A DNA stretch of 64,000 nucleotides from NCBI RefSeq assembly GCF_000378385.1, contig NZ_KB899665.1:230752-294751 (forward strand). The letters are read 5' to 3'. The position numbers and the translations under genes were made by a program. Below the pieces are notes generated by a model. The model worked only from the letters and a program-made list of their open reading frames with translations. It had not been told where the DNA came from and searched no databases. Position 1 is the stretch's first letter. Each line of letters begins with the position of its first letter. Positions 52,771 through 62,157 of the stretch are shown here, one piece after another. The stretch is from Paenibacillus daejeonensis DSM 15491 (GTDB lineage Bacteria > Bacillota > Bacilli > Paenibacillales > Paenibacillaceae).

Positions 52771-53523
52771 TTGGAAATCAAAGAGTATGCCCGTATTCTG
52801 TTCAAGCGACTCTGGATTATCGTTGCTTGCGTCGTCGTTGCTACGGTTACGACTGCCTACTATACGTATTCTTCGTTCCAGCCAGTGTATGAAGCGAATA
52901 CCAAACTGATTATTAACAGTACAATTGGCCAATCGGGCAATGAGCAAATCGACTATGGTACCTTAACCTTTACCCGAATGTTCCTTGATACTTACCGAGA
53001 GATTATCAGTACACCAGCAATCATGGAGAAGGTTGTAGAGAAGCATCCTGAACTGAGGTTAACGGCTAATCAGTTGATTCAGAGTGTCCAAGTTATTACC
53101 AATAATACGTCTCAAGTGATGACGCTTCGCGTATACGACATGAGCTATGAACGGGCAGCAACCGTCGTCAACGCCGTCTCTAATGTGTTCAAGGAGCAAG
53201 TGCCGGAGATTATGAAAGTAGACAACATCACCATTCTTAATGAAGCACCGCTCATTGGAAATCCACCTCCAGTCAATGACACCGTTAACCGGACAATCGC
53301 TATGAGCTTTGCGATCTCGCTCTTATTCGGCATTGCGTTATGCTTCCTCCTGGAATATCTGGATGACACCCTGAAGACGGAAGAGGACATTTCCCAAGTG
53401 TTCGGCGTACCTACGCTGGCAAGTGTTGTGCGCATCCGCAAGAGTGATCTGAAGCATAAGCGTCAACAGCAGCAGAACAATAATAAGGCAGGTGAAGCCA
53501 ATTATGCGGCAATCCCCAAGTAA
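52771..53523 (+). CDS. EpsA/YveK-like polysaccharide co-polymerase and kinase modulator
   Basis: A 251-aa Wzz/chain-length-determinant-type membrane protein that activates the cytosolic tyrosine kinase and controls chain length. TM1 at about 13-35 (LWIIVACVVVATVTTAYY), an extracytoplasmic loop, and TM2 (about 175-197), followed by LEYLDDTLKTEEDI, the usual cytosolic kinase-activating tail. The start is probably TTG at 52771, eight bases after GGAGGG; an ATG at 52741 abuts an operator. The kinase gene overlaps its 3' end. Confidence 0.88.
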   Translation: MEIKEYARILFKRLWIIVACVVVATVTTAYYTYSSFQPVYEANTKLIINSTIGQSGNEQIDYGTLTFTRMFLDTYREIISTPAIMEKVVEKHPELRLTANQLIQSVQVITNNTSQVMTLRVYDMSYERAATVVNAVSNVFKEQVPEIMKVDNITILNEAPLIGNPPPVNDTVNRTIAMSFAISLLFGIALCFLLEYLDDTLKTEEDISQVFGVPTLASVVRIRKSDLKHKRQQQQNNNKAGEANYAAIPK

Positions 53524-54175
53524 TAGTCAACCGCTGATTATGGACATTAATCCTGAGTCTGCTGTTGCAGAAGCCTATCGTGCTATCCGCACACGCATTG
53601 CATTCCCTACCGATGGCAAGGAGTTAAAGGTCATTATGATTACCTCCACTAAGAAGGGTGAGGGAAAATCAAGCACAGCAGCGAATATTGCTATCTCAAT
53701 CGCGCAGACGGGCAAAAAGGTCGTGCTGATTGACGCTGACATGAGGCGACCGGCGCTTCATCAGATGTTCGGGGCCATTAATCACACGGGATTGGCGAAC
53801 TTCCTCGCCAATCTTTCGGTGGAACCCGGGGAAATTGTCCGTTCCATGCATATTGAGAATTTGTACTTCGTCCCTTCTGGTCTGACGCCATCTAACCCGG
53901 CAGAACTGCTGACGATGACTCGAATGGATGAACTGCTTCATTATTTGAAAGATGTTTATGATGTCATTATTATCGATACGCCGCCAGCGCTCTCCGTCTC
54001 AGACGCACAGATCGTCGCGGCGAAATCAGACGGTGTCGTTGTTGTGGTTGAATATGGCAAGGTTAATCGCTCCAATGCAAAAAAGGTGAGTTTCTATCTG
54101 AATCAGGTTAATGCCAAGCTGCTAGGTGTCGTGCTAAACAAGGTCAAACGCAAGGGATTGCATGTCTATCAATAA
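53504..54175 (+). CDS. EpsB/CpsD-like BY-kinase (tyrosine kinase)
   Basis: A cytosolic bacterial tyrosine kinase of about 223 aa controlling EPS assembly with the modulator above. Walker A GEGKSS (52-57), Walker A' VLIDAD (74-79) and Walker B VIIIDTPP (154-161). The C-terminus ends KGLHVYQ: only one tyrosine, where most BY-kinases carry a cluster of three or more autophosphorylated tyrosines. The ATG at 53504 overlaps the modulator gene. EAR copy 2 follows within 20 bases, the position EAR has after epsB in B. subtilis. Confidence 0.88.
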   Translation: MRQSPSNSQPLIMDINPESAVAEAYRAIRTRIAFPTDGKELKVIMITSTKKGEGKSSTAANIAISIAQTGKKVVLIDADMRRPALHQMFGAINHTGLANFLANLSVEPGEIVRSMHIENLYFVPSGLTPSNPAELLTMTRMDELLHYLKDVYDVIIIDTPPALSVSDAQIVAAKSDGVVVVVEYGKVNRSNAKKVSFYLNQVNAKLLGVVLNKVKRKGLHVYQ

Positions 54176-54189
54176 AAGAAATTCAGGTA

Positions 54190-54294
54190 AGATCTGCTGC
54201 ACCTCTATCACTGCAGATACTCGGCCATGCTGTGGGTCAATCGACCTTAGACGTCCATCGTCGATGGTATGGTGTGAGGGCGGGTTAGATGCCC
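54190..54294 (+). ncRNA. EAR / epsC RNA element, copy 2
   Basis: Blocks in order: CTGCACCTCTATCACT, ACTCGGCCATGCTGTGGG, CCTTAGACG, ATCGTC, GGTATGGTG and CGGGTTAGATGCCC, nearly the same as copy 1. The first hairpin is ATCTGC / GCAGAT (54192-54197 with 54213-54218), covarying with copy 1. Its place after an EpsB-like gene matches B. subtilis. An intrinsic terminator follows directly. Confidence 0.87.
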
Positions 54295-54301
54295 AATATA
54301 A

Positions 54302-54362
54302 AAAAAATAATTATGCTGTTTTGTGAATTTTTAAGTCAAAACAGTATAATTATTTTTTTTGT
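54302..54362 (+). terminator. Long intrinsic terminator just downstream of EAR copy 2
   Basis: A stem of 17 or more pairs (about 54307-54323 with 54337-54353, one G-U), a 13-base loop and an eight-base or longer T-tract. It would stop polymerase before the glycosyltransferase genes unless the EAR element modifies it. Confidence 0.9.
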
Positions 54363-54424
54363 ACAATAAAGAATTGTTTTAAGAAAGTGATTGAAAAGAA
54401 AAAGAGGTACGGGGTGGAGATCGA

Positions 54425-55630
54425 ATGAAAAGAAAACCGGTTGTTGTGTATGTTGCACATGATGTAGGTGGGCACGGGGGGATGGAGCTTCACCTAGAGG
54501 AAGTCATCTCACGTCTTAAAAATGAGTGTGAACTCATCGTAGTTTCGACCACATTGAAGCTGAAAAATTCAACAGGTATTCGCCATATAAAAATTCCAGT
54601 CATTACCCGACCAGTCCCTTTAAGACTTGTTTTATTCTCCATATTCGCAACAATACGTATCGCCTTTATTAAAAGAGATATTTTACATACAACTGGAGCA
54701 ATCATTTTTAACAGTGCAGACTTTTCGACAGTGCACTTTTGTCACAACGGTTATATAAATGCGGTGGGAAATACACGCGCTAAAAATAACACCTCCTATT
54801 TTAAAAAGCTCAATAGTTTGCTTGCAAGTAAAATTGCGTTGTTCATGGAGAGCAAAATATACAAGCCATCTAAAACGAAAAACTTAATTGCAGTTTCCAA
54901 CAGAGTTAAGGAGGAATTGGATTCTAATTTTGCTTATGATGCGAAGGATGTTGTGGTAATACCCAACGGGGTTGATACCAAACGATTTTATCCTCAGTCA
55001 TATAATGAAAAGATGCATTTAAGAAATAAATACAATCTTCCGACACAGGGAACCTTTCTTCTCTTTATGGGAGGGGATTGGCCATTAAAAGGGCTAGAAT
55101 ATGTTGTGCAATCATTTTCAGGGTTAGCCCAGAGTTTCCTAGATTTGTACTTGATAGTTGTTGGTAAAGGTGATAGTAAATTTTATAGCTCTGCATTGGA
55201 ACCTAGCATAAGAAATCGTGTTATTTTTGCTGGAAAACAGACCCGTCCAGAAGATTGGATGGGAATGAGCGATATTTTTGTTTTTCCGTCTAGCTATGAA
55301 ACCTTTTCGTTGGTCGTTCATGAGGCCGCGGCAACGGGACTAATTATCCTTGCAACAAGGGTAGGAGGAGTCGAAGATCTCATCAGGGATGGTAAGGATG
55401 GAATTTTAATTGAGAGGAATCTAGAGTCTATAACGACTCATTTAAATAATATACTGGTCGAACTTAAATCCCATCGTTACTTAGGTGAGAACGCAAGGAA
55501 AAACGTTGCCCGATTATCTTGGGAAAATACTTTTGAAGAAACTATGCAGATTTACAAAACATATCTTATTGAAACAAAGGAAAGCAGGGGAGGCGGCTTT
55601 GAATACATTTATAGCCAGGGTAAAAAGTAA
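54425..55630 (+). CDS. Glycosyltransferase, GT4 family (EPS)
   Basis: A GT-B fold retaining glycosyltransferase (401 aa) of the EPS repeat unit. N-terminal HDVGGHGGMELHLEE acceptor-side loop; C-terminal donor domain with VIPNGVDTKRF, GGDWPLKGLEYVV and the E-x7-E region SYETFSLVVHEAAATGL. It is the first gene after the EAR/terminator and is AT-rich, unlike epsA/B. Donor and acceptor sugars unknown. Confidence 0.9.
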   Translation: MKRKPVVVYVAHDVGGHGGMELHLEEVISRLKNECELIVVSTTLKLKNSTGIRHIKIPVITRPVPLRLVLFSIFATIRIAFIKRDILHTTGAIIFNSADFSTVHFCHNGYINAVGNTRAKNNTSYFKKLNSLLASKIALFMESKIYKPSKTKNLIAVSNRVKEELDSNFAYDAKDVVVIPNGVDTKRFYPQSYNEKMHLRNKYNLPTQGTFLLFMGGDWPLKGLEYVVQSFSGLAQSFLDLYLIVVGKGDSKFYSSALEPSIRNRVIFAGKQTRPEDWMGMSDIFVFPSSYETFSLVVHEAAATGLIILATRVGGVEDLIRDGKDGILIERNLESITTHLNNILVELKSHRYLGENARKNVARLSWENTFEETMQIYKTYLIETKESRGGGFEYIYSQGKK

Positions 55631-57044
55631 TGAGTGGCTTAAGACTTTAACGTTAATAACTCTTGTTTTACTTTCCAGTTATGTCTTGGGAAGACTTGTT
55701 ATGAATCCCTCTATGGTTAGAATGCTTATATTCTTAGTACTTTTCATGATTGCTGTATCTTTTAGTCTTCGAAAACCAGTGTTGGTCTTATACAGTCTGC
55801 TTCTTTACTTACCATTTATGGGGTTTATAAGAAGGTGGTTGATTCCTCATACTGGATGGAGCGGGTTTGATCCGCTAGTAGTTCTTGCCCCTAGTATAGT
55901 TCTTCTAATAGCATCCTTTTGGTTATATAGAACTTATGTGATGCGTGAATCTATAATTGATGATACCACTTTATTTAAGCTTATTAGATATCTACTTTTA
56001 ATCGAGGTTCTTCAAATTTTTAACCCATTACAAGGTTCGCTAATTGTAGGCTTGGGAGGGGTAATATTTTATATTGCTCCACTAGCTTGGATGCTAATGG
56101 GACGATATTATGTAAATGCCATATGGTTAAAGAGGATTTTTTTTACAATATCAGTTATGGGTGTATTTAGTATCCTCTACTCACTGAAACAAGTTCATTT
56201 TGGATTTTTTAGTTTCGAAGAAGCGTGGATTGAAATTTCTGGATACGCAGCTTTAATGGTAGGTCAAAACTCGAGAGGATTTTCATTTTTTACAAGTGCG
56301 GCTGAATATGCTCAGTATGCTTTGCTTGCTGCAATTATATGTTGGGTCTATGTGCTCAGGGGTAAGAGCTCTTTAAAAATAATCGCAATAGCTCTGTTAC
56401 CCTTGTTTTTTTATGGGTTGTTGATGACCGGAAGTCGTACACCGTTAATCATGTTTTTCCTATCTATAGGTGCAATAACAATAATGAATGTAGGAAATAT
56501 AAAAAAACGAGTTTTAACTTCAATTTGTGTAATTATTGCTGTAATTATCAGTTATCAGTTAGTAATCGCTATTGATGCCGGAGATAATGCTCTTATTGCA
56601 AGGCAAGTTAACGGTCTTACTAATCCCACGGATGAAGAGCACTCTACTCTTGGTTTGCATTGGAATTATTTTTTGGAGGGGATGAAGAGCGGTTTTACTA
56701 ACCCTATCGGGACGGGGCTGGGAAGCACCACATTAGCAGGAATGAAGTTCTCAGAAGGAAGTAACAATTCAGAAGTAGATATAAGCAACATGTTTACCTC
56801 CAATGGTTTAATTGGGGGCATTTTGTATTTGGCGATTGTATTTCACATTCTAAGGCTTGCCTTCAGACACTGTAGGGATAATAACTTAATGATGTGCATA
56901 TTTGGAGTTTTAATAAGTACTTTTGGTAGTTGGGCAATAGGGGGCAATTACTCTACTGTAACAATTATCTGGCTTTGTGTTGGCTACCTGGATGGTTACT
57001 CTGCAAAAAACAAATTATCTGATAAGAAGGTGATGAAAATATGA
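55599..57044 (+). CDS. O-antigen polymerase/ligase-like membrane protein (Wzy candidate)
   Basis: An integral membrane protein of about 481 aa with ten or more TM helices and the large outer loop typical of Wzy/O-antigen ligase proteins (after about residue 330, with GLHWNYFLEGMKSGFTNPIGTGLG). TTG start at 55599 with GGGGAGG, inside the end of the previous gene; longer upstream frames overlap that gene. It probably polymerises repeat units on the outer face of the membrane. Highly variable family, so identity is by topology and context. Confidence 0.8.
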   Translation: MNTFIARVKSNEWLKTLTLITLVLLSSYVLGRLVMNPSMVRMLIFLVLFMIAVSFSLRKPVLVLYSLLLYLPFMGFIRRWLIPHTGWSGFDPLVVLAPSIVLLIASFWLYRTYVMRESIIDDTTLFKLIRYLLLIEVLQIFNPLQGSLIVGLGGVIFYIAPLAWMLMGRYYVNAIWLKRIFFTISVMGVFSILYSLKQVHFGFFSFEEAWIEISGYAALMVGQNSRGFSFFTSAAEYAQYALLAAIICWVYVLRGKSSLKIIAIALLPLFFYGLLMTGSRTPLIMFFLSIGAITIMNVGNIKKRVLTSICVIIAVIISYQLVIAIDAGDNALIARQVNGLTNPTDEEHSTLGLHWNYFLEGMKSGFTNPIGTGLGSTTLAGMKFSEGSNNSEVDISNMFTSNGLIGGILYLAIVFHILRLAFRHCRDNNLMMCIFGVLISTFGSWAIGGNYSTVTIIWLCVGYLDGYSAKNKLSDKKVMKI

Positions 57045-57952
57045 TCTCTGTTATTATTCCGACATATAAGCGAACTCAAAGTGTAGTTGAATGCTTAAAA
57101 GGTTTGCAAAAGCAAATTATGTTGCCTCATGAAGTTATAGTGGTTGTAAGAGATGAAGATAAAGAAACGCTTGATACTTTAAAGAAATCAGACTTTTCGC
57201 CATTAGTAGTAAAATTAGAATTAGTGCATGAGCCAGGAATGGTAGCTGCTTTGAACAAAGGTCTTATCAGAAGTGAGGGGGAAATTATTGCAATCACAGA
57301 CGATGATACAATTCCACAAAAGCAATGGCTTTACTACATAAATGATTGCTTTGAATCGAATAAACATGTAGGTGGAGTTGGAGGAAGAGATTGGGTATAT
57401 ATCAACGGTAAGCTTGTGGAGGGAATTGGTAAAAAGGTAGGGAAGGTGAAATGGTTTGGAAAGGTTGTTGGCAATCATCATTTAGGTACAAAATTCCATG
57501 AAGTTGATGTTCTTAAAGGTGCAAATATGAGTTTTCGAAAAACTGCGATCAATCATATTCGTTTTGATCATCGTTTAAAAGGATCTGGTGCCCAAGTGCA
57601 TAATGATTTAGCTTTCAGTCTTGAAGTGAAAAAAGCAGGTTGGACATTAATTTATGATCCCAGAGTTGCAGTTGATCACTATCCTGCACAAAGGTTCGAT
57701 GAGGATAAGCGTAATAGTTTTAATGCTGTGGCTCAGTTCAATGCAGTTTTTAATGAAACTTTCACTTTGAAGAATTATTTAGGTCCATTTAAAAGAGTGA
57801 TTTATTTTATTTGGGCATTTCTAGTTGGCACATCCTCCGCTCCAGGGATTTTACAAGTTTTTAGATTGCTCATTACCTTAAAAAACAATAATTTAGTAGA
57901 AAAATATATAGCGACTCAAAGAGGACGCCTTAACGGAATGGTGAGTCGTTAA
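57041..57952 (+). CDS. Glycosyltransferase, GT2 family (EPS)
   Basis: A GT-A fold inverting enzyme (303 aa). N-terminal nucleotide-binding strand ISVIIPTYKR, metal-binding ITDDDTIP (DxD) near residue 87, and an acceptor-side motif GSGAQVHNDL. A hydrophobic C-terminal segment is present near residue 255. Four-base overlap with the wzy-like gene and a stop/start overlap with the next gene show tight coupling. Confidence 0.9.
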   Translation: MISVIIPTYKRTQSVVECLKGLQKQIMLPHEVIVVVRDEDKETLDTLKKSDFSPLVVKLELVHEPGMVAALNKGLIRSEGEIIAITDDDTIPQKQWLYYINDCFESNKHVGGVGGRDWVYINGKLVEGIGKKVGKVKWFGKVVGNHHLGTKFHEVDVLKGANMSFRKTAINHIRFDHRLKGSGAQVHNDLAFSLEVKKAGWTLIYDPRVAVDHYPAQRFDEDKRNSFNAVAQFNAVFNETFTLKNYLGPFKRVIYFIWAFLVGTSSAPGILQVFRLLITLKNNNLVEKYIATQRGRLNGMVSR

Positions 57953-59079
57953 TGTTCAATAAAAATATCGCTAAAGTTGAGAAATTGATGGTAGAGGATA
58001 CTCAAGAGCTAAATATAATTGGTTTCGCTACTCAGGGAAGTAATGGGGATGATGAAAACCGATTAAGAACTCTATTGAGTAAATTACCAGTCAGTTACTA
58101 TCCCTTCCGCAAAGACAAAAAATATAAAAATTACTCGAATATCGTGAGATTATTGTTATCTGAACGCCCCAGTTTGATCGTCATGGAGGGAACAGGTGTC
58201 TTTGGTGGATTAGCTTTAATTACAGGAAGTGTAATAACCAAAACGCCTTACATAGTGAGTAGTGGTGATTCTGTAGGACCATTTATTGCGAGTAAATATC
58301 CTGTAATCGGGCCATTATTTAATTTGTACGAAAAAATGCTTTATAAAAGAGCAACAGGATTTATTGGCTGGACCCCCTATCTAACTGGAAGAGCATTGAC
58401 TTATGGATCTAATTTTGGCATGACCGCAGCCGGGTGGGCACCATTTCATATAAGTAATAATGATAAATATAGCGCAAGAAATGATATTAGAAAGAAATAT
58501 GGAATTCCTCAAACTCATATCGTAGTGGGTATTGTAGGCTCATTAAACTGGAATAAAAGAATTGGTTATAGTTACGGCTTAGAATTAATTCAAGCTAATA
58601 ATCGAGTGGAGCGACAAGACGTTACAGTAATGGTTGTAGGTGACGGAACAGGCAGAATCGAATTGGAAAAACTAAATAATAAGCAAAACGTAATATTTAC
58701 GGGAAAGGTTCCAAGAGAAGAGGTACCGCTCTACTTGTCTGCAATGGATGCGGCAAGCTTGCCGCAAAGTGTTGATCAAGTTGGTAGTTTTCGTTACACA
58801 ACGAAAGTTAGTGAATACTTATCTGTAGGTCTACCGATAATTACGGGAACAATACCGATGGTCTATGATTTGGATAGTAGGTGGTTCTGTAAAATTATTG
58901 GTGCTAATCCGTGGTCTGAACGATATGCTGAGGGATTAGCCCAATTTATTACTAATACATCTCAAGAAGAACTTAAAAAAATATCGGACGAAATTCCAGA
59001 AGAGATATCATATTTCAATAAGAACATGCAAATTAAAAGTGTTACTGAATTTGTAAATGACATTATGATTAGCATTTAA
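57952..59079 (+). CDS. Glycosyltransferase, GT4-like (EPS)
   Basis: A 375-aa GT-B protein. The C-terminal half has VGIVGSLNWNKRIGYSYGLE, VVGDGTG and the donor-site helix TTKVSEYLSVGLPIITG. ATG overlaps the previous stop (TAATG). Acceptor and donor unknown. AT-rich like its neighbours. Confidence 0.85.
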   Translation: MFNKNIAKVEKLMVEDTQELNIIGFATQGSNGDDENRLRTLLSKLPVSYYPFRKDKKYKNYSNIVRLLLSERPSLIVMEGTGVFGGLALITGSVITKTPYIVSSGDSVGPFIASKYPVIGPLFNLYEKMLYKRATGFIGWTPYLTGRALTYGSNFGMTAAGWAPFHISNNDKYSARNDIRKKYGIPQTHIVVGIVGSLNWNKRIGYSYGLELIQANNRVERQDVTVMVVGDGTGRIELEKLNNKQNVIFTGKVPREEVPLYLSAMDAASLPQSVDQVGSFRYTTKVSEYLSVGLPIITGTIPMVYDLDSRWFCKIIGANPWSERYAEGLAQFITNTSQEELKKISDEIPEEISYFNKNMQIKSVTEFVNDIMISI

Positions 59080-59114
59080 TTTACTTAAATTATAATCTCC
59101 AGGAGGAAAAGGAT

Positions 59115-59834
59115 TTGAAGATTATAATTCTAGGGGACTCAATTGCCGCGGGTTTAGGTGTTCAAGGAAAATCTTATGCTGATCTTTTGGGAGATATGGG
59201 GCATTCAGTTTTTAATTTCTCTAAATCCGCAATGCAAATTAATGAGTCGTTAGAGGTTTTAAAGACAAAAACAATTGATAACATTGATTTAGTTATCATT
59301 GCACATGGTATAACTGAAGCAATCATAAGGCCAAAACAAGCATACTTAAAATACTTACCATCACGTTGGCGCAGGGCAGGATGGATGGACCCAAGGCCTT
59401 ATTATTCTAAACGTTGGCATAAAAAATGGATTCAAAAAGTAGAATCTGCAATCCGTTGGAGGATTAAAAATTTCCTTATAGTTTTATATGGTGGTCGAAG
59501 CTACCAAACAAGAAATGATTTTTATGACCACTATAAACAACTTATAAACCTAATAATGGAAGGAAGCCAAGCCAACATACTTGTACTATCACATTGTGGA
59601 ATTGACGAACACTTTTACCCTGGTTCTGCAGAGTCATTAAACTCCTTTTATGATGAAACAAAAGTCTTATCAAACTCTCGTATCTACAATCTTGATTTGA
59701 CTCAGGTTTGTAATAAATGGGAGGATTTTTTGGAAGATCATTTTCATCCTAATTCTTCTGGACACAAAAAAATATTTAAAGAAATAGCGGACTCATTGCC
59801 AAAATGCGAAACAGTAAATTTCAAAGCTAATTAA
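59115..59834 (+). CDS. SGNH-like hydrolase or acyltransferase in the EPS cluster
   Basis: A 239-aa protein without a signal peptide. Block I is GDSIAAGLGVQG (Ser near residue 8), and block V is DHFHPNSSGHKK (Asp/His). Block III reads AHGITEA in place of the usual GxND. TTG start with AGGAGGAAAAGGA. Possibly removes or adds acetyl groups on the repeat unit before export; the changed block III leaves activity open. Confidence 0.78.
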   Translation: MKIIILGDSIAAGLGVQGKSYADLLGDMGHSVFNFSKSAMQINESLEVLKTKTIDNIDLVIIAHGITEAIIRPKQAYLKYLPSRWRRAGWMDPRPYYSKRWHKKWIQKVESAIRWRIKNFLIVLYGGRSYQTRNDFYDHYKQLINLIMEGSQANILVLSHCGIDEHFYPGSAESLNSFYDETKVLSNSRIYNLDLTQVCNKWEDFLEDHFHPNSSGHKKIFKEIADSLPKCETVNFKAN

Positions 59835-59861
59835 TGTCCAATTACAAAAATAGGAAGGTGC

Positions 59862-60740
59862 ATGATGAGTTTAATAAATCAGGATTTAATAATGAATCTT
59901 TCTATTTGTATCTGTACTCGTAATCGGCCTGAAGAAATCAAGAAAGCTCTTAAATCGATAGAGAAATCCTCCATTAAGATATATGAGGTCGTTGTTTCTG
60001 ATGACAGTACGGACGAAAAGACAAAGGAGTTGATAGGTGAGGAGTTCCCTTACGTTACTTATGCTCAAGGACCTAGAACAGGGTTGTGTGCTAACAGAAA
60101 TAATGCCATAAAATATGTTAAAGGTACTCATGTTTTGTTCATGGATGATGATGTGATTTTGGGTGAATCATTTGCTGAGCAAGTGAAAACATGCTTGAGC
60201 AGTAATAAAGGGATAGTTGATCGTGCAATCGTTACGGGGCTTGAGTTAAAAAATCAAATAAAAGTGATTCCGCATGATCAAAATTTTCTGGGTTTTCAAA
60301 AGAAAAAATATAAACAAGGCGAACCATTAAAAACTGTCATAATAAACAGTACCATATTTCCAATGGCGTTATTCTCGAAATTGAAATTCGATGAGCAGCT
60401 AAGATATGGATATGACGAAGTAGATATTACAACTCGTGCAATCAAAAATAACTTTTTAATCATCTTGTGTGATTCAGCCATAAATCATCATTATCCCTCT
60501 GAAGTGAACAGAGATTATTATAAGCCTTATATGGACGCTTCAAGAATCTATGTTACTTACAAAAGATATTTCTATAGTGAGGAAAAAAAGCTTAAGGCGA
60601 TTTCTTTTGCACTGATTGCAGCACTTCACACTACAATTCACGGGCTGTCTAGCAAACAAGGATTAAAAAATACATGGTTCACTTTGCAAACCACAGCAAA
60701 ATATATCGTTGGCTATCAAAAAGATATCATTAAACCTTGA
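59862..60740 (+). CDS. Glycosyltransferase, GT2 family (EPS)
   Basis: A GT-A fold enzyme of 292 aa. LSICICTRNRPEEIKKAL near residue 12, LFMDDDVILG as DxD near 92, and a galactosyltransferase-like RYGYDEVDITTRA acceptor-side motif. ATG behind AGGAAGG; a second ATG (59892) is possible. It overlaps no neighbour, but the flippase follows by 31 bases. Confidence 0.9.
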   Translation: MMSLINQDLIMNLSICICTRNRPEEIKKALKSIEKSSIKIYEVVVSDDSTDEKTKELIGEEFPYVTYAQGPRTGLCANRNNAIKYVKGTHVLFMDDDVILGESFAEQVKTCLSSNKGIVDRAIVTGLELKNQIKVIPHDQNFLGFQKKKYKQGEPLKTVIINSTIFPMALFSKLKFDEQLRYGYDEVDITTRAIKNNFLIILCDSAINHHYPSEVNRDYYKPYMDASRIYVTYKRYFYSEEKKLKAISFALIAALHTTIHGLSSKQGLKNTWFTLQTTAKYIVGYQKDIIKP

Positions 60741-60771
60741 TGTAGTTAAGTCTGTAGTTAAGGGGAAGAAA

Positions 60772-62145
60772 ATGAGACTTATTACGAATCTACGTAGTCA
60801 ATTGCTTACATTTGGAGGACAAAAGACCACTACTTTCTCAGCAGCAGCTGGGAAAGTCTTTTTTTCTTCCGTGTGTCTGCTCATACTTAATATGGGTACC
60901 GGTATACTAGTAGCACGATTTCTGGGACCCGAAGGCAGAGGAGAGCAAGCCGCAATGATATTGTGGCCGCAGTTTTTAACATTTTTATTAACCTTTGGTA
61001 TTCCATCCTCACTAGTTTACTTCTATAAAAAAAATAAAGCTTATTCGTCAGAATATCTTTCGGTTTCAATCATTCTAGCAGCCATATTTGGAACGGTTGC
61101 TTCTCTTGTCGGAATATTTTTAATCCCCTATATGCTGAGCGAATATAGCAACTCAATTATTCTATTCGCCCAATTATCTATGCTTTTAAGTCCTATAATT
61201 ATGATTAGTATCTATATGAGTTCAGCCTTACAAGCTTATGACAATTATCGAATGTTGAATTTATCTAAAACAAGTGGTCCGTTTTTAACCTTATTGCTGA
61301 TCGTAGGACTAATAGCAACCGATTATATAAATCCCTATACAACAGCGATAGCTTATTTGATTGGATCTTTACCAATTTCAGTATTAGTGTTTTTTGTCTT
61401 GTATAAAGAAATCAAACTTTCATTTAATAGATTGAAACTAAGATTTAAAGAACTCTTCAGCTACGGCATCCGAGCTTATGCAATTGATTTACTTGGTACA
61501 CTTTCTATGCAGTTAGATCAAATATTAGTTGTCGCTATGCTTACCCCTACTCAAATGGGCTACTACACCGTGGCACTTGCGCTGGCTAAGCTTCCCAAAA
61601 TCGTTCAAACCACAATCGTTACTGTATTATTTCCTAAGGCAGCTGGCAATGACGAAGCGACGATTTTTAACATGACGATGCGATCATTTCGCATAGGAAC
61701 GTTTATTACAGGGCTCCTTTGCATTGGAGCTCTATTTTTGAGCCCATATGCCATTGAATTGTTGTACGGAAGAGAGTTTATGGGAGCTGTCGCGACGGTC
61801 CAAATCCTTTTAATACGAGAAATTATCGCAAGTGGAGCGAGCATTTTACTTCAGTATTTCATGGCTAATGGTAAGCCTGGACAAGTTTCTATTTTGGAAG
61901 CTATCGGAATCGGTTTGAACATTCCTTTAATGCTATGGTTACTCCCTCTTTATGGTCTCCCTGGTGTAGCTACAGCTTTGCTCCTTACGAGTTTAGTTCG
62001 GCTAGTATTTGTCATTATATTTATTCGTCGGAGTCAACCCGGCCGACTGCAGCTCATACTGAACAAAGATGATATCAAGCTCATGGTTCATGAAGGCATG
62101 AAAATAAAGAATAAGCTCGAAAAACGAAAAAGAAATCAGTCTTAA
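60772..62145 (+). CDS. Wzx-type oligosaccharide flippase
   Basis: A 457-aa MATE/MOP-superfamily membrane protein with about 12-14 TM helices. It moves the undecaprenyl-linked repeat unit across the membrane. The conserved N-terminal ARFLGPEGRGEQ segment (loop after TM1) and a helix with LDQILVVAMLTPTQMGYY are typical. ATG at 60772 with AAGGGG; the frame extends upstream to 60709, overlapping the glycosyltransferase without a ribosome site. With Wzy, EpsA and EpsB it completes a Wzx/Wzy-dependent pathway. Confidence 0.9.
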   Translation: MRLITNLRSQLLTFGGQKTTTFSAAAGKVFFSSVCLLILNMGTGILVARFLGPEGRGEQAAMILWPQFLTFLLTFGIPSSLVYFYKKNKAYSSEYLSVSIILAAIFGTVASLVGIFLIPYMLSEYSNSIILFAQLSMLLSPIIMISIYMSSALQAYDNYRMLNLSKTSGPFLTLLLIVGLIATDYINPYTTAIAYLIGSLPISVLVFFVLYKEIKLSFNRLKLRFKELFSYGIRAYAIDLLGTLSMQLDQILVVAMLTPTQMGYYTVALALAKLPKIVQTTIVTVLFPKAAGNDEATIFNMTMRSFRIGTFITGLLCIGALFLSPYAIELLYGREFMGAVATVQILLIREIIASGASILLQYFMANGKPGQVSILEAIGIGLNIPLMLWLLPLYGLPGVATALLLTSLVRLVFVIIFIRRSQPGRLQLILNKDDIKLMVHEGMKIKNKLEKRKRNQS

Positions 62146-62157
62146 AGGAGTGAAACC

